DNA of 64,000 bases, from the NCBI GenBank assembly GCA_951812625.1, contig CATOSP010000002.1, forward strand, positions 846,880 through 910,879, read 5' to 3'. The first letter of the stretch is position 1. Each line of letters begins with the position of its first letter. The notes beneath the pieces were generated by a model. That model had not been told where the DNA came from. It did not search any database and worked only from the letters and a program-made list of their open reading frames with translations. Source of the DNA: an uncultured Dehalococcoidia bacterium (lineage in GTDB: Bacteria > Chloroflexota > Dehalococcoidia > Lucifugimonadales > UBA3495). A program made the position numbers and the translations under genes. Positions 51,775-60,133 of the stretch are shown here, one piece after another.

Positions 51775-52227
51775 ATGAGCGCCCAGGGGGCGAGCAATCT
51801 ACTATTCCCGTCGGTTCAATGGTTTCAGGCGTTGCAGGAATTGGTCAACAACGATGACGAGTTCCGCCGCATAGGTAGCGTGGACGCGACTATGGGCATC
51901 AAGGCGGGTGACAATGTATACGTTATCACCTTCGAGGCCTTCGAGTGCTCAGAGGTGAAAGAAGGCACCGAGTACGACCTGATCGACGCCGACTTCTTCC
52001 TCGAAATGGATATGGACCAGTGGCGCGACCTCATCGTCAACACCAAGGACAACGGCGGCGCGGACCTGCGTCATACCCTGAACACTTTGGACCTCATGAT
52101 CGAGGGTGGAATCTCCAAGAACGCCACGGGAGACCAGTTCCGCGCCGACATCTTTTTCCGGGTCAATCAGAGCCTCCAGCACTTTTTCGACTCCTCCGCC
52201 AAGCTGGAGACTGTGTTCGATTCGTAA
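51775..52227 (+). CDS. SCP2-like lipid-binding protein
   Basis: 150 aa. SVDATMGIKAGDNVYVITFEAFECSEVKEG and the acidic strand YDLIDADFFLEMDMDQWRDLIVN fit the SCP2/alkyl-sulfatase C-terminal fold, which binds hydrophobic ligands. Preceded by AGGAGG at 51763-51768. It lies 63 bp after the FmdB gene and may present a lipophilic substrate to the diiron system; that link is inference from proximity. Confidence 0.65.
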   Translation: MSAQGASNLLFPSVQWFQALQELVNNDDEFRRIGSVDATMGIKAGDNVYVITFEAFECSEVKEGTEYDLIDADFFLEMDMDQWRDLIVNTKDNGGADLRHTLNTLDLMIEGGISKNATGDQFRADIFFRVNQSLQHFFDSSAKLETVFDS

Positions 52228-52233
52228 AGTGGC

Positions 52234-54510
52234 CTAACCCGTCTCCGCTTTCTTCAGGGCCTCCACGTCAATGTGGTACTCGTCTCCGTCCTGACCCTGC
52301 AGTGCGGCCAGCACGCGGTCGGCGGACAGGGGCAACTCCTTGATCCTGATGCCCACAGCGTCATAGATCGCGTTCGCAATTGCGGCTGGTGGACCGAACC
52401 CCGGAGGTTCGGCCACGGCCCTCGCGCCGAAGGGACCGTCGGCGCTGGGGACTCCCACCAGGATGTTCTCGATGGCCGGCATGTCGATTGCCAGTGGCAT
52501 CAGGTAGGTGGAGAGCGACGGGTTGCGTACACGGCCCGTCTCTGGGTCGATTTGCATCTCCTCGCTCAATGCACGGCCTATCCCCTGGACCGCTCCGCCT
52601 TCGAGTTGGCCCTCTACACCCATCGGGTTGATGGCCACGCCCACATCCTGGGCTTGGACGAACCTGGTTACCCTCACCTGGCCGGTTGCCTTGTCTACGA
52701 TTACCTCCGCAGCCTGCGTGTTGAAGACTGGAGCGTAGGGCATACTGGACAGCGCGGCCATGCCGATGATCGGGCCGCTGCGGGAGGTCAAGCTGGCTGC
52801 GGCAAGCTGGCTCAGGGTAAGAGACTGGGGCGGGTTGTCCTGAACATAGACTCGGCCTCCCTCGCAGCTCAGGGCCTCGGAAGGCACACCGAACCGTTCC
52901 GCCGCCAGCCCGACAAGACGATCGCGGGCATCCTCTGCTGCCATCTGTACCGCTTTGCCTTGGCTGTAGACGATGCGGCTGCCGCCGCTGGGTCCGGTGA
53001 ATGGGGCCATGTCTGTGTCGCGTTTCGCCACGATAACCTGGTCCAACTCCACTCCCAGAGTCTCGGCGGCGATCTGGGCTAGTGAGGTGTCGCTACCGGA
53101 AATGTCCACCGAGCCGGTGAGCAGGCTCACGGTCCCGTCCTCGTTGACGCTGATTGACGCGGTGGAGGGGCCGCTGCCGCTGCGCCACTCGCCCAGGGAA
53201 ATTCCGATGCCGCGACCTTCCTCCGACTTTCTGGGCAGGCTCATTTTCTCCTTGACCGCCTCGATGGTCTCCAACAGTCCGTTTGCGGGGACTGACGCCC
53301 CGGAAACGTTGGCGTCGCCCTCCTTGACCACGTTCTTCAGCCGGAACTCCAGAGGGTCCAACCCAATTTGGTGGGCGATGCTGTCCATGTGGGACTCCAC
53401 AGCAAAGTGCATGTCGGCGACGCCCGAGGCGCGGTAGGAACCGACATAGATCTTATTCGTATAGACGCCGTAGGAGCGGAGCCGGAAGTTGGGGATGTCA
53501 TAGGCGCCCAGGGCGTGGCCCACACCGGCGTTGGGTCCCGCACCCAGGTAGGCTCCTACGTCGAAGACGCTGTGGGCCTCCCGCGCGGTAATTTGTCCGT
53601 CGCTGGTCACGCCGGTCTTGAGGTGGATGGTGGTGGCCAGCCGGGGGCCGTTGAGGGTGAAAACCTCCTCTCTGGTATTGATCAGCTTAACGGGTCGGCC
53701 CGTCTTCATCGCAAGCAGGGCCGGGAACGCCTCGAAGGCTAGCCGTAGCTTGGCCCCGAAGCCGCCGCCCAACTCCATAGCGTTGACCTTTATGCTCGAC
53801 AGGGGTATGTCCAGCACCGAGGCCAGTTGCGCGCGCACCTGGTAGGGTCCCTGCGTTGAAGCCCAGACGGTCAGGCGGCCGTTGGCCTCCACGTTGGCGG
53901 CGCAGGCCATCGGCTCAAGGAAACCCTGGTTGATGGCCTGGGAGTGGTAGGTCTCCTCGAAAACCTGGTTCGCATCCCGGAAGGCTTGGTCTACGTCGCC
54001 CCGGTCCGCATCCAGAAGGGTACAGTTGTTGCCGCCCATTGCGAAACCATAGCCTTCAAAGTTGGGCATGTCCGGGTGAACGAGGGTTGAACCCTCCCTT
54101 ATCGCCTCCAGGGGATCCACGATTGTCTCAAGGTCTTCGTACTCTACCTCGACCAACTCTAGGGCTTCCTGGGCCGTTACCTCATCGTCGGCAGCCACGG
54201 CGGCCACCGGCTCGCCTATGTAGAACACCTCGTCGCGGGCCATGATACGCCGGTCCCTGACCGCGCCGGAACCGAAGTATCGGTCGGGGAAGTCGTTACC
54301 GGTGATGACGGCGCGGACTCCCGGCACTTGCTCCGCCTTGCTCGTGTCCATACTGACGATGCGGGCGTGGCTGCGGGGACTCGTCAGCACCTTGCACATG
54401 AGCATGTCCGGCAGATATACGTCGGCGGCGTAGGTGGCGCGCCCGGTGACCTTGTCCAGCGCATCCACTCGGGGCAGGCTGCGCCCCAGGACATTGTGTT
54501 CAGTCGTCAT
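52234..54510 (-). CDS. Xanthine/CO-dehydrogenase-type Mo-binding large subunit
   Basis: 758 aa from ATG 54510, with GAGGAG 8 bp upstream. Molybdenum hydroxylase large subunit. The opening LGRSLPRVDALDKVTGRATYAADVYLP, FYIGEPVAAVAADDEVTAQEALELVEVEYE, NAMELGGGFGAKLRLAFEAFPALLA and SYRASGVADMHFAVESHMDSIA are typical Mo-binding blocks. The C-terminal part contains PFGARAVAEPPGFGPPAAIANAIYDAVG with the catalytic Glu. No CoxL-form I Cys-Ser-Arg loop is evident, so it is a form II or other hydroxylase rather than a true CO dehydrogenase. Confidence 0.9.
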   Translation of the reverse strand: MTTEHNVLGRSLPRVDALDKVTGRATYAADVYLPDMLMCKVLTSPRSHARIVSMDTSKAEQVPGVRAVITGNDFPDRYFGSGAVRDRRIMARDEVFYIGEPVAAVAADDEVTAQEALELVEVEYEDLETIVDPLEAIREGSTLVHPDMPNFEGYGFAMGGNNCTLLDADRGDVDQAFRDANQVFEETYHSQAINQGFLEPMACAANVEANGRLTVWASTQGPYQVRAQLASVLDIPLSSIKVNAMELGGGFGAKLRLAFEAFPALLAMKTGRPVKLINTREEVFTLNGPRLATTIHLKTGVTSDGQITAREAHSVFDVGAYLGAGPNAGVGHALGAYDIPNFRLRSYGVYTNKIYVGSYRASGVADMHFAVESHMDSIAHQIGLDPLEFRLKNVVKEGDANVSGASVPANGLLETIEAVKEKMSLPRKSEEGRGIGISLGEWRSGSGPSTASISVNEDGTVSLLTGSVDISGSDTSLAQIAAETLGVELDQVIVAKRDTDMAPFTGPSGGSRIVYSQGKAVQMAAEDARDRLVGLAAERFGVPSEALSCEGGRVYVQDNPPQSLTLSQLAAASLTSRSGPIIGMAALSSMPYAPVFNTQAAEVIVDKATGQVRVTRFVQAQDVGVAINPMGVEGQLEGGAVQGIGRALSEEMQIDPETGRVRNPSLSTYLMPLAIDMPAIENILVGVPSADGPFGARAVAEPPGFGPPAAIANAIYDAVGIRIKELPLSADRVLAALQGQDGDEYHIDVEALKKAETG

Positions 54511-54574
54511 TCCAGTCACTCCTCATTGAAGTCGGGGGCACGGGAGCGGGACGAAAGGACTCAGGCCCACGCCA

Positions 54575-55045
54575 TCACGGCCGGGCCTGTTCGGCGGCGG
54601 CCATGATGGCCTGCACGACTTTGGTGTAGCCCGTGCAGCGGCACAGGTTTCCTCCGATTGCGTACCTGACCTCCTCCTCGGTAGGGTCGAAGTTCTTCTC
54701 CAGCAGGCCCACCGCGGACATGATCAGGCCAGGGGTACAGAAGCCGCATTGCAGGCCGCCGTACTCGGCGAACGCCTGCTGGACGGGGTGCAGCCCTTCG
54801 CGGGTCGCTAGGCCTTCCACTGTTGTAACCTCGGCGTCGTGGGCGCTGTGGGCCAGCACAAGGCAGGAAGTCACGGGGACACCGTTCAGCAGCACGGTGC
54901 AGGCCCCGCAGTCGCCCTCGTCACAGCCCTTCTTTGTCCCTGTCAGGTGCAGTTCGTCCCGCAGCATGTCCAGCAACGAATAGTACGGTTCGACCAGGAT
55001 CTGCCGGGGTTCGCTGTTGACGGTCAGATTCAGGTGTCTCTTCAT
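54575..55045 (-). CDS. [2Fe-2S] subunit of molybdenum hydroxylase
   Basis: 156 aa from ATG 55045; the longer frame would overlap the FAD-subunit gene end by over 100 bp and is rejected. The plant-type cluster motif GCDEGDCGACTVLLNG is followed by the second cluster motif CGFCTPGLI and CRCTGY. This small subunit passes electrons from the Mo centre to FAD. Sits between the Mo and FAD subunit genes on the minus strand in the usual order. Confidence 0.94.
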   Translation of the reverse strand: MKRHLNLTVNSEPRQILVEPYYSLLDMLRDELHLTGTKKGCDEGDCGACTVLLNGVPVTSCLVLAHSAHDAEVTTVEGLATREGLHPVQQAFAEYGGLQCGFCTPGLIMSAVGLLEKNFDPTEEEVRYAIGGNLCRCTGYTKVVQAIMAAAEQARP

Positions 55046-55088
55046 AGGGCATACTCCGGATGCGGCAGTTTGTGGGATGGCGGCTGTA

Positions 55089-56018
55089 CTAAAACGCGGC
55101 TTGAACTGCCAGCCGCCGTTGCGTCTCGAATGCCATGGTTCCATCGCGGGCCATTTCAACGGCGCGCTCGAGGGTTCGCAGCGTGAGCACACCGACGATT
55201 TCCTTGCGGTATACTGCCGAGCCTCGGACATCGTCGATCGGAGATGCTGTGTTCCTGGCCTCTTCGGCGCAGGCTGCCAGCGATTCCGGGGTTATCTCAT
55301 TTCCCCGCAGGATTCCTTCGGCAGCGTAGGCCCTGATTGGCGTGGGCGCGACGGCCCCGAGGCCGATGCGGACGTCTTTGCAGGTCCTTCTGTCCGCAGC
55401 CAGAGTCACAGCCGAGGCCACTCCCACGGTTGCGATGTCCATGGCTCCCCGTGGGCTGTGCTTTATGTAAAGTGACCCGGTATTGGGTTCCGGACGCGGA
55501 AGCCTGATTTCAGTGAGAAGCTCTCCGGGTTCCAGCACTGTCCGGCCAGGACCGGTGAAGAATTCGTCCAGGGCTGTCGAACGCTGCTCACCCTGTTCCG
55601 GGCCTGTGCTCAGGCACTGAGCATTGAAGGCCAGCAATGCGGGCAGAGTGTCCCCGGCTGGGGAGGCGTTGCAGATGTTGCCACCCACGGTGGCCAGGTT
55701 GCGGACCTGAACTCCTGCGAAGGACGCCGCCGCGGCGGCCAGGGCGGGATAGTGGGTCTGCACACTCTCGTGGTCTTGCAGGGTTTGAACGGTGGTCAAA
55801 GCGCCTAGGCGGAGTCCGTTTCTACGGCTGAAGGAGGTCCGTTGCAGCGCCGGGATGTGCTGGATGTTGACGACGTACTCCGGGTTCCAGTTTCCCATGC
55901 GGGAGCGAATCAGAAAGTCCGTGCTGCCTGCCACGTACCGCACGTTCGGGGCGTGCCGGCGATACATGGACAAGGCCTGCCGTACTGTGTGCGCTTCCAG
56001 GTACTCGAACCTGGCCAT
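55089..56018 (-). CDS. FAD-binding subunit of molybdenum hydroxylase
   Basis: 309 aa from ATG 56018, with GGGAGGGAC upstream. FAD-binding CoxM-type fold: VRYVAGSTDFLIRSRMGNWNPEYVVNIQHIPAL and TVGGNICNASPAGDTLPALLAF, the second being the second FAD-contacting motif. DVRIGLGAVAPTPIRAYAAEGIL belongs to the C-terminal CO-dehydrogenase flavoprotein domain. The first gene of the three-gene unit (FAD, 2Fe-2S, Mo). Confidence 0.92.
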   Translation of the reverse strand: MARFEYLEAHTVRQALSMYRRHAPNVRYVAGSTDFLIRSRMGNWNPEYVVNIQHIPALQRTSFSRRNGLRLGALTTVQTLQDHESVQTHYPALAAAAASFAGVQVRNLATVGGNICNASPAGDTLPALLAFNAQCLSTGPEQGEQRSTALDEFFTGPGRTVLEPGELLTEIRLPRPEPNTGSLYIKHSPRGAMDIATVGVASAVTLAADRRTCKDVRIGLGAVAPTPIRAYAAEGILRGNEITPESLAACAEEARNTASPIDDVRGSAVYRKEIVGVLTLRTLERAVEMARDGTMAFETQRRLAVQAAF

Positions 56019-56519
56019 GAGTCCCTCCCCAGTCCTGGTGTTTGCCGGTCTGGACACGTTTGCCCTTCCAGACTCAAGCTGAGTGTAGTAAGGGGGGTGA
56101 TTGGTGTCAACCTGGCGACCGGAGAAGGAACGGTTGCCGGTTGTGTGGTCTCATCCCCGGACTACTTACCGCACCCATATTACTGACATTTGCCCCTTTC
56201 TAACCCCGGATGCGCTCCCCTATGATGTCTTGTGGGCGTCTAGGTCGTACCACCGCCTTGACCGGGAACGAAATCCAACCGCCACCCAGGTAACCGACCA
56301 AATGCGCGCAGGTCGGTCCTGTAGCGCTCATGGAGTAGCGTTCTCGATGCCCGGGGATATCCTGTGGACTGTCCCGCACCCTTACCTGGGGCCCCGGCCA
56401 ACGCGACGGAATTCGTAAAAATGAGCGGAAATGAGCGGAAATGGAGGGGAAACTGAAATTTTCCCCCTCCAGTCCTTCCCCGCTCCAGGGATTAATCTCA
56501 AAGGAGCTGACACCGCAAA
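56019..56519. other. Intergenic region with short repeats
   Basis: About 500 bp. The upstream half holds the promoter region of the molybdenum hydroxylase operon on the minus strand. Near 56421-56450 there is a tandem GAGCGGAAAT unit followed by GGAGGGGAAA, which can pair with TTTTCCCCCTCC downstream. No gene. Confidence 0.5.
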
Positions 56520-56873
56520 ATGAGAAGCGAAATCAGGTCCCTCCAGGCCCGCGTCCGTGCTCTCCAGCGCAAGTACGCACCCCAGCTCGCCTTCATCAAG
56601 CTGCGCAAACTGGCCGAGGACTACACTCTCGAATGCGAGAAAGCCCGCGAAGAGCACAAAACCCAGCCCGAGACCCATTCATTCATCAAGAAGATAGTCA
56701 AGGCCGGCTTCCGCCTTCGCACATTCATCGCCCTCCACAAATGCGTGGACCGGTTCGGGGACAATGGCGCCATCCCCGAGCCCAGGGACATCCTGCTTGC
56801 CCTACTTCCCTATGACTGGGAGCGGATCAACCGGCACATGCCCAGGAAGTCGGACATTCTTACCGAGCAATAG
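56520..56873 (+). CDS. Unknown 117-aa helical protein
   Basis: ATG 56520, with AAAGGAG 12 bp upstream. All-helical, basic: RSLQARVRALQRKYAPQLAFIKLRKLAEDYTLECEKAREEH, then HSFIKKIVKAGFRLRTFIALHKCVDRFGDNGAIPEPRDILLALLPYDW. The pattern of QRKYA, AGFRLRTF and LLALLPYDW looks like a conserved family but I cannot name one. It is flanked on both sides by G-rich short repeats, which suggests a small mobile or repeated unit. Confidence 0.6.
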   Translation: MRSEIRSLQARVRALQRKYAPQLAFIKLRKLAEDYTLECEKAREEHKTQPETHSFIKKIVKAGFRLRTFIALHKCVDRFGDNGAIPEPRDILLALLPYDWERINRHMPRKSDILTEQ

Positions 56874-57171
56874 TATGGGGAAGTAGGAGCGGGGAAGGGG
56901 GACCCCCGCAGCCGGGCTGGGAACGTGGGCAGTGGGTCCCGGTGCACTAACTGGGAACGGAAGGACGGGACCAGGGCCCCTTAAACCAACGAGGCCGGAT
57001 CGTCTGGCTCGCCTCCGGATAGCCATACCACCTGCAATAAAACGCTGCTGCCAGAGAACCAGCCGGGAGCTACTTGGCGGTAGCTGCTATGGTAAGATTC
57101 AGCGGAGCACGCGGCGGGTTCACGCCGCTCGCGTATGCTGGGATCTGGACGATGGTGCAGGAGGACTTCTG

Positions 57172-57798
57172 ATGACCACTGCCGAGCGACTTGGCAACAT
57201 CTCGCTGGGAGAGGCGATGTTCACCCAAAGGGCTATTCGCCGTTTCAAGCCTGACCCGATTCCTGATGAGGTAGTCCGGGACATCATGGAAGCAGCCATC
57301 CGAGCCCCCAATGGAGGGAACACTCAGGAATGGCATTTCATCGTAGTCCGGGATGCAGAGAAGCGTCGGATGCTGGGGGAGCTGTACCACGAGGCGTGGT
57401 GGGCCAAGCGGAAGGACGCCGGAATTAATGGGCCGGAGGATATTCCTCCGGGTAAGAGTCCCATGCGGTCCGCCATGCGTATGGCCAACGAGTTCGGCAA
57501 CGCGCCGGTTATGGTGCTACTCTGCTCCACGGTGAGAAGTTCTGCCGGAGCCGGTTCTGTAATTCCCGCCGCCCAGAACATGCTGCTGGCGGCTAGGGGG
57601 TTCGGAGTTGGAGGCACTATCACCACTTTGCATCCGGAGGTTATGGACAGGGTCCATCAACTATTCGGCATACCCGACACAGCTCTGGTGGTCTACTGCA
57701 TACCGTTCGGATACCCTCGGGGCGCGTTCGGACCGGTCACGCGCAAGCCCTTGGCGGAGGTCTGCGGCGCCGACCATTGGGCCTCGCCGTTCCAGTAA
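57172..57798 (+). CDS. Nitroreductase-family FMN oxidoreductase
   Basis: 208 aa from ATG 57172, with GGAGG 8 bp upstream; the longer frame to 56932 has no family match. FTQRAIRRFKPDPIPDEVVRDIMEAAIRAPNGGNTQEWHFIVVRD is the FMN-binding opening, and AAQNMLLAARGFGVGGTITTLH and IPFGYPRGAFGPVTRKPLAEV complete the fold. NAD(P)H-dependent reduction of an unknown substrate. Monocistronic. Confidence 0.9.
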   Translation: MTTAERLGNISLGEAMFTQRAIRRFKPDPIPDEVVRDIMEAAIRAPNGGNTQEWHFIVVRDAEKRRMLGELYHEAWWAKRKDAGINGPEDIPPGKSPMRSAMRMANEFGNAPVMVLLCSTVRSSAGAGSVIPAAQNMLLAARGFGVGGTITTLHPEVMDRVHQLFGIPDTALVVYCIPFGYPRGAFGPVTRKPLAEVCGADHWASPFQ

Positions 57799-57816
57799 GC
57801 AGGTGAGCCGTATGGA

Positions 57817-58125
57817 TCAGTTTCTGGAAATCGGGGCGCCCATGCCCCGGGTCTGCTCGTTGATGAGAAATGAGGCGGAGTCCTTTCCATAAATGGTTTC
57901 CAGGTCGGCGTCGAAGCGCTGACCCCCGAGGCCGCCTATAACCTCATAGCGCCACTCCGTGTATATTCGGCCCTCGAAGTCTGAGTTTTTTACCCTGCGC
58001 TCGTTCTCCCCGCCCAGGAACATCTCCACGGCCTGCTGCATCAGGTCTCGGGATTGTTCTGGCTCGAGGTGGGTTGCCGAGCGAAGGAACACGAATCCCC
58101 AACGAATCCCCATGTGTTCCAGCAT
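57817..58125 (-). CDS. Hypothetical 102-aa protein
   Basis: Starts at ATG 58125 (or four codons on). Helical N-terminus (EHMGIRWGFVFLRSATHLEPEQSRDLMQQAVEMFLGGE) and a later RIYTEWRYEVIGGLGG strand. It is divergent from the binding-lipoprotein gene and convergent with the nitroreductase. Not recognised. Confidence 0.5.
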   Translation of the reverse strand: MLEHMGIRWGFVFLRSATHLEPEQSRDLMQQAVEMFLGGENERRVKNSDFEGRIYTEWRYEVIGGLGGQRFDADLETIYGKDSASFLINEQTRGMGAPISRN

Positions 58126-58150
58126 GAGGCGGCAATGCTCCCGGAATGTT

Positions 58151-59221
58151 ATGTGGTCTCGAATCCTGTTATATGATACCCGATTTCGTAGTCACCGCGG
58201 AATCAGCGTTCTGCGCAAGCGCATCAACCTCGCCATTCTCCTCGTCGTTGTCTCAGTCACGCTTCTCATCGCGTGTGGAGGTGGAGACGGCACGTTGACT
58301 ATATATGCAGGGCGCTCTAGCAATCTGGTGGAGTCACTAATAGATTCCTTCGCTGAGCGCACCGGGATAGACGTCAAGGTCAAGTTTGCTGGCGGCACCG
58401 CCATTGTTTCCACCATCGTTGAAGAAGGAGACAACACTCCGGCCGACGTAGTGTTCATGTCGGAGCCCGGTTCTCTTGGTTTCCTGGCAAGTCGTGGCTT
58501 TCTTGCTCCCCTCCCCGAAGACCTCTTGTTGAAGGTAGCCCCCAGGTTCCGGGACGGACGTGGTTATTGGGTTGGTACGTCTGGCCGCGCCCGCACAGTT
58601 GTCTACAACGTCGCGAAAGTGGATCCGGAGACGGACTTGCCCGGCTCCATAGTCGGGTTTACGGACCCCATGTGGATGGGAAGAATTGGATGGGCGCCCC
58701 GGAATACCCCCTTCCAGGCCTTCGTGACTGCCTTCCGAATAATGCGCGGGGAACATGCGGCCCGCGCATGGCTGAAGGGGGTCCAAGCCAACGAGCCCAT
58801 GGAGTACCCGAGCAACACGACCACCGTTGCTGCGGTAGCCAGCGGAGAGGTTGATGTTGGGTTCGTGAACCATTACTACGTGGAACGGTTCTTGCAAGAG
58901 GAAGGGCCGGACTTCGGTGCCCGCAACTATTTCATTAGAGACGGTGACCCGGGAGCACTGATCCTGGTGGCCGGGGTGGGCACACTGGCAGGGTCGGAGA
59001 ACAAGAAGGCAGCTGCGCTCTTCATCGAGCACCTGCTGTCCAAAGAAGCACAACAGTATGTCGCTGAGCAGACCCGGGAGTATCCCCTGGCGGCGGGTGT
59101 GCCTGCCCCTGACGGGCTGCCTCCCTTAGCGTCGCTGGAGCCTCCGGAGTTGGACCTGGGCGTCTTGGCCGACTTCGAAGCGACCTTGAGTATGCTGCGG
59201 GAAGAGGGGCTGTTACAGTGA
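58151..59221 (+). CDS. Iron-type ABC substrate-binding lipoprotein
   Basis: Up to 356 aa. A basic n-region RKR and core INLAILLVVVSVTLLIAC give a lipobox LLIAC, so it is a membrane-anchored binding protein. LTIYAGRSSNLVESLIDSFAERTGIDVKVKFAGG and PADVVFMSEPGSLGFLASRGFLAPLP match the FutA/SfuA Fe3+-binding family, with later SNTTTVAAVASGEVDVGFVNHYYV. The start is uncertain: ATG 58151 gives a long 30-residue lead, and a likely -10 TATGAT near 58172 lies inside that stretch, so a nearer non-ATG start is plausible. No permease or ATPase is adjacent. Confidence 0.85.
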   Translation: MWSRILLYDTRFRSHRGISVLRKRINLAILLVVVSVTLLIACGGGDGTLTIYAGRSSNLVESLIDSFAERTGIDVKVKFAGGTAIVSTIVEEGDNTPADVVFMSEPGSLGFLASRGFLAPLPEDLLLKVAPRFRDGRGYWVGTSGRARTVVYNVAKVDPETDLPGSIVGFTDPMWMGRIGWAPRNTPFQAFVTAFRIMRGEHAARAWLKGVQANEPMEYPSNTTTVAAVASGEVDVGFVNHYYVERFLQEEGPDFGARNYFIRDGDPGALILVAGVGTLAGSENKKAAALFIEHLLSKEAQQYVAEQTREYPLAAGVPAPDGLPPLASLEPPELDLGVLADFEATLSMLREEGLLQ

Positions 59222-59274
59222 CTCGGCTTGGCCTAGCCACTGTCCACCACCAGGGAGCCGGGAGCATGATCCGT

Positions 59275-60120
59275 TCAGGCCTGCAGCGGCTGCCAGTAGC
59301 GGCGACCATTCATCCTGCCGATTTTGCCGTAGCCGGGCTTGGGAAGGTGGACGGACAGTACCGTGGTTCCTTCCCGTTCCAGGCGCTCCATCAATGACCG
59401 GCGTGTCGCGCGTGTCTGCTCCGGGTCTATGTCGGCGCGGGAGACCCAGTCGGTCTCGTGTACTTGGACAGTGTTGTGCAACACATCCCCGAGAATCAGC
59501 CCTCTCTCACCTTGGGAGGTGATCATAATGCTCATGTGGCCGGGAGTATGGCCCGGAGTGGGCAGAGTGGTCAGTTCGCTCGTTAGGGAGTGTTCGCCAT
59601 CGATGAGTTCAGCAAGCCCCAGATCCTGCAAAGGCCAGACGCAATCGGGTGCGTTAGGGAACCGGTCGTGCTGCAATGAGGGGTCGTGGGTTGCGTCCCA
59701 GTCGATTGCGCTCATGTAGTATCTGGCGTTGGGGAAGGTTGGGATGAACCTGCCGTCCTGTGCTTGCAGGTTCCAGCCCACGTGGTCCCGGTGGAGGTGG
59801 GTCATGACTACCATGTCGATTTCCTCCGGTTTGACTCCGTGGGCAGAGAAATCGTTGAGCAATTCGCCCCATGGAGTCTCCGGCGCGTCCGCGGGTCTTG
59901 GTCCCAAACCCGTGTCCACCACAATGTTGCGGCCGTCGGACCGTACCAGGAAGCAGGCCAGGTTGAACCGCACGTTATGCTCTTCGGTAAGATGGTCTTC
60001 GTAGGGTCCCCAGCTTTCCGATGGAATGCTGGGGAAGAAGTTGCACAAATCAAACTCAAGGATGCCGTCTGAGAGGGACGTAATCTCCACATTGCCGATA
60101 GTTATCTTGTTGCTTGCCAT
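59275..60120 (-). CDS. Metallo-beta-lactamase-fold hydrolase
   Basis: 281 aa from ATG 60120, with AGGAGGGCGG upstream. The metal motif THLHRDHVGW (HxHxDH) is followed by LPTPGHTPGHMSIMI and LILGDVLHN with the bridging Asp, and SVHLPKPGYGKI near the end. This is the AHL-lactonase-like/AttM-like branch by layout. Substrate unknown. It starts 14 bp after the amidohydrolase stop on the same strand, so the two probably form an operon. Confidence 0.88.
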   Translation of the reverse strand: MASNKITIGNVEITSLSDGILEFDLCNFFPSIPSESWGPYEDHLTEEHNVRFNLACFLVRSDGRNIVVDTGLGPRPADAPETPWGELLNDFSAHGVKPEEIDMVVMTHLHRDHVGWNLQAQDGRFIPTFPNARYYMSAIDWDATHDPSLQHDRFPNAPDCVWPLQDLGLAELIDGEHSLTSELTTLPTPGHTPGHMSIMITSQGERGLILGDVLHNTVQVHETDWVSRADIDPEQTRATRRSLMERLEREGTTVLSVHLPKPGYGKIGRMNGRRYWQPLQA

Positions 60121-60133
60121 TTCCGCCCTCCTA

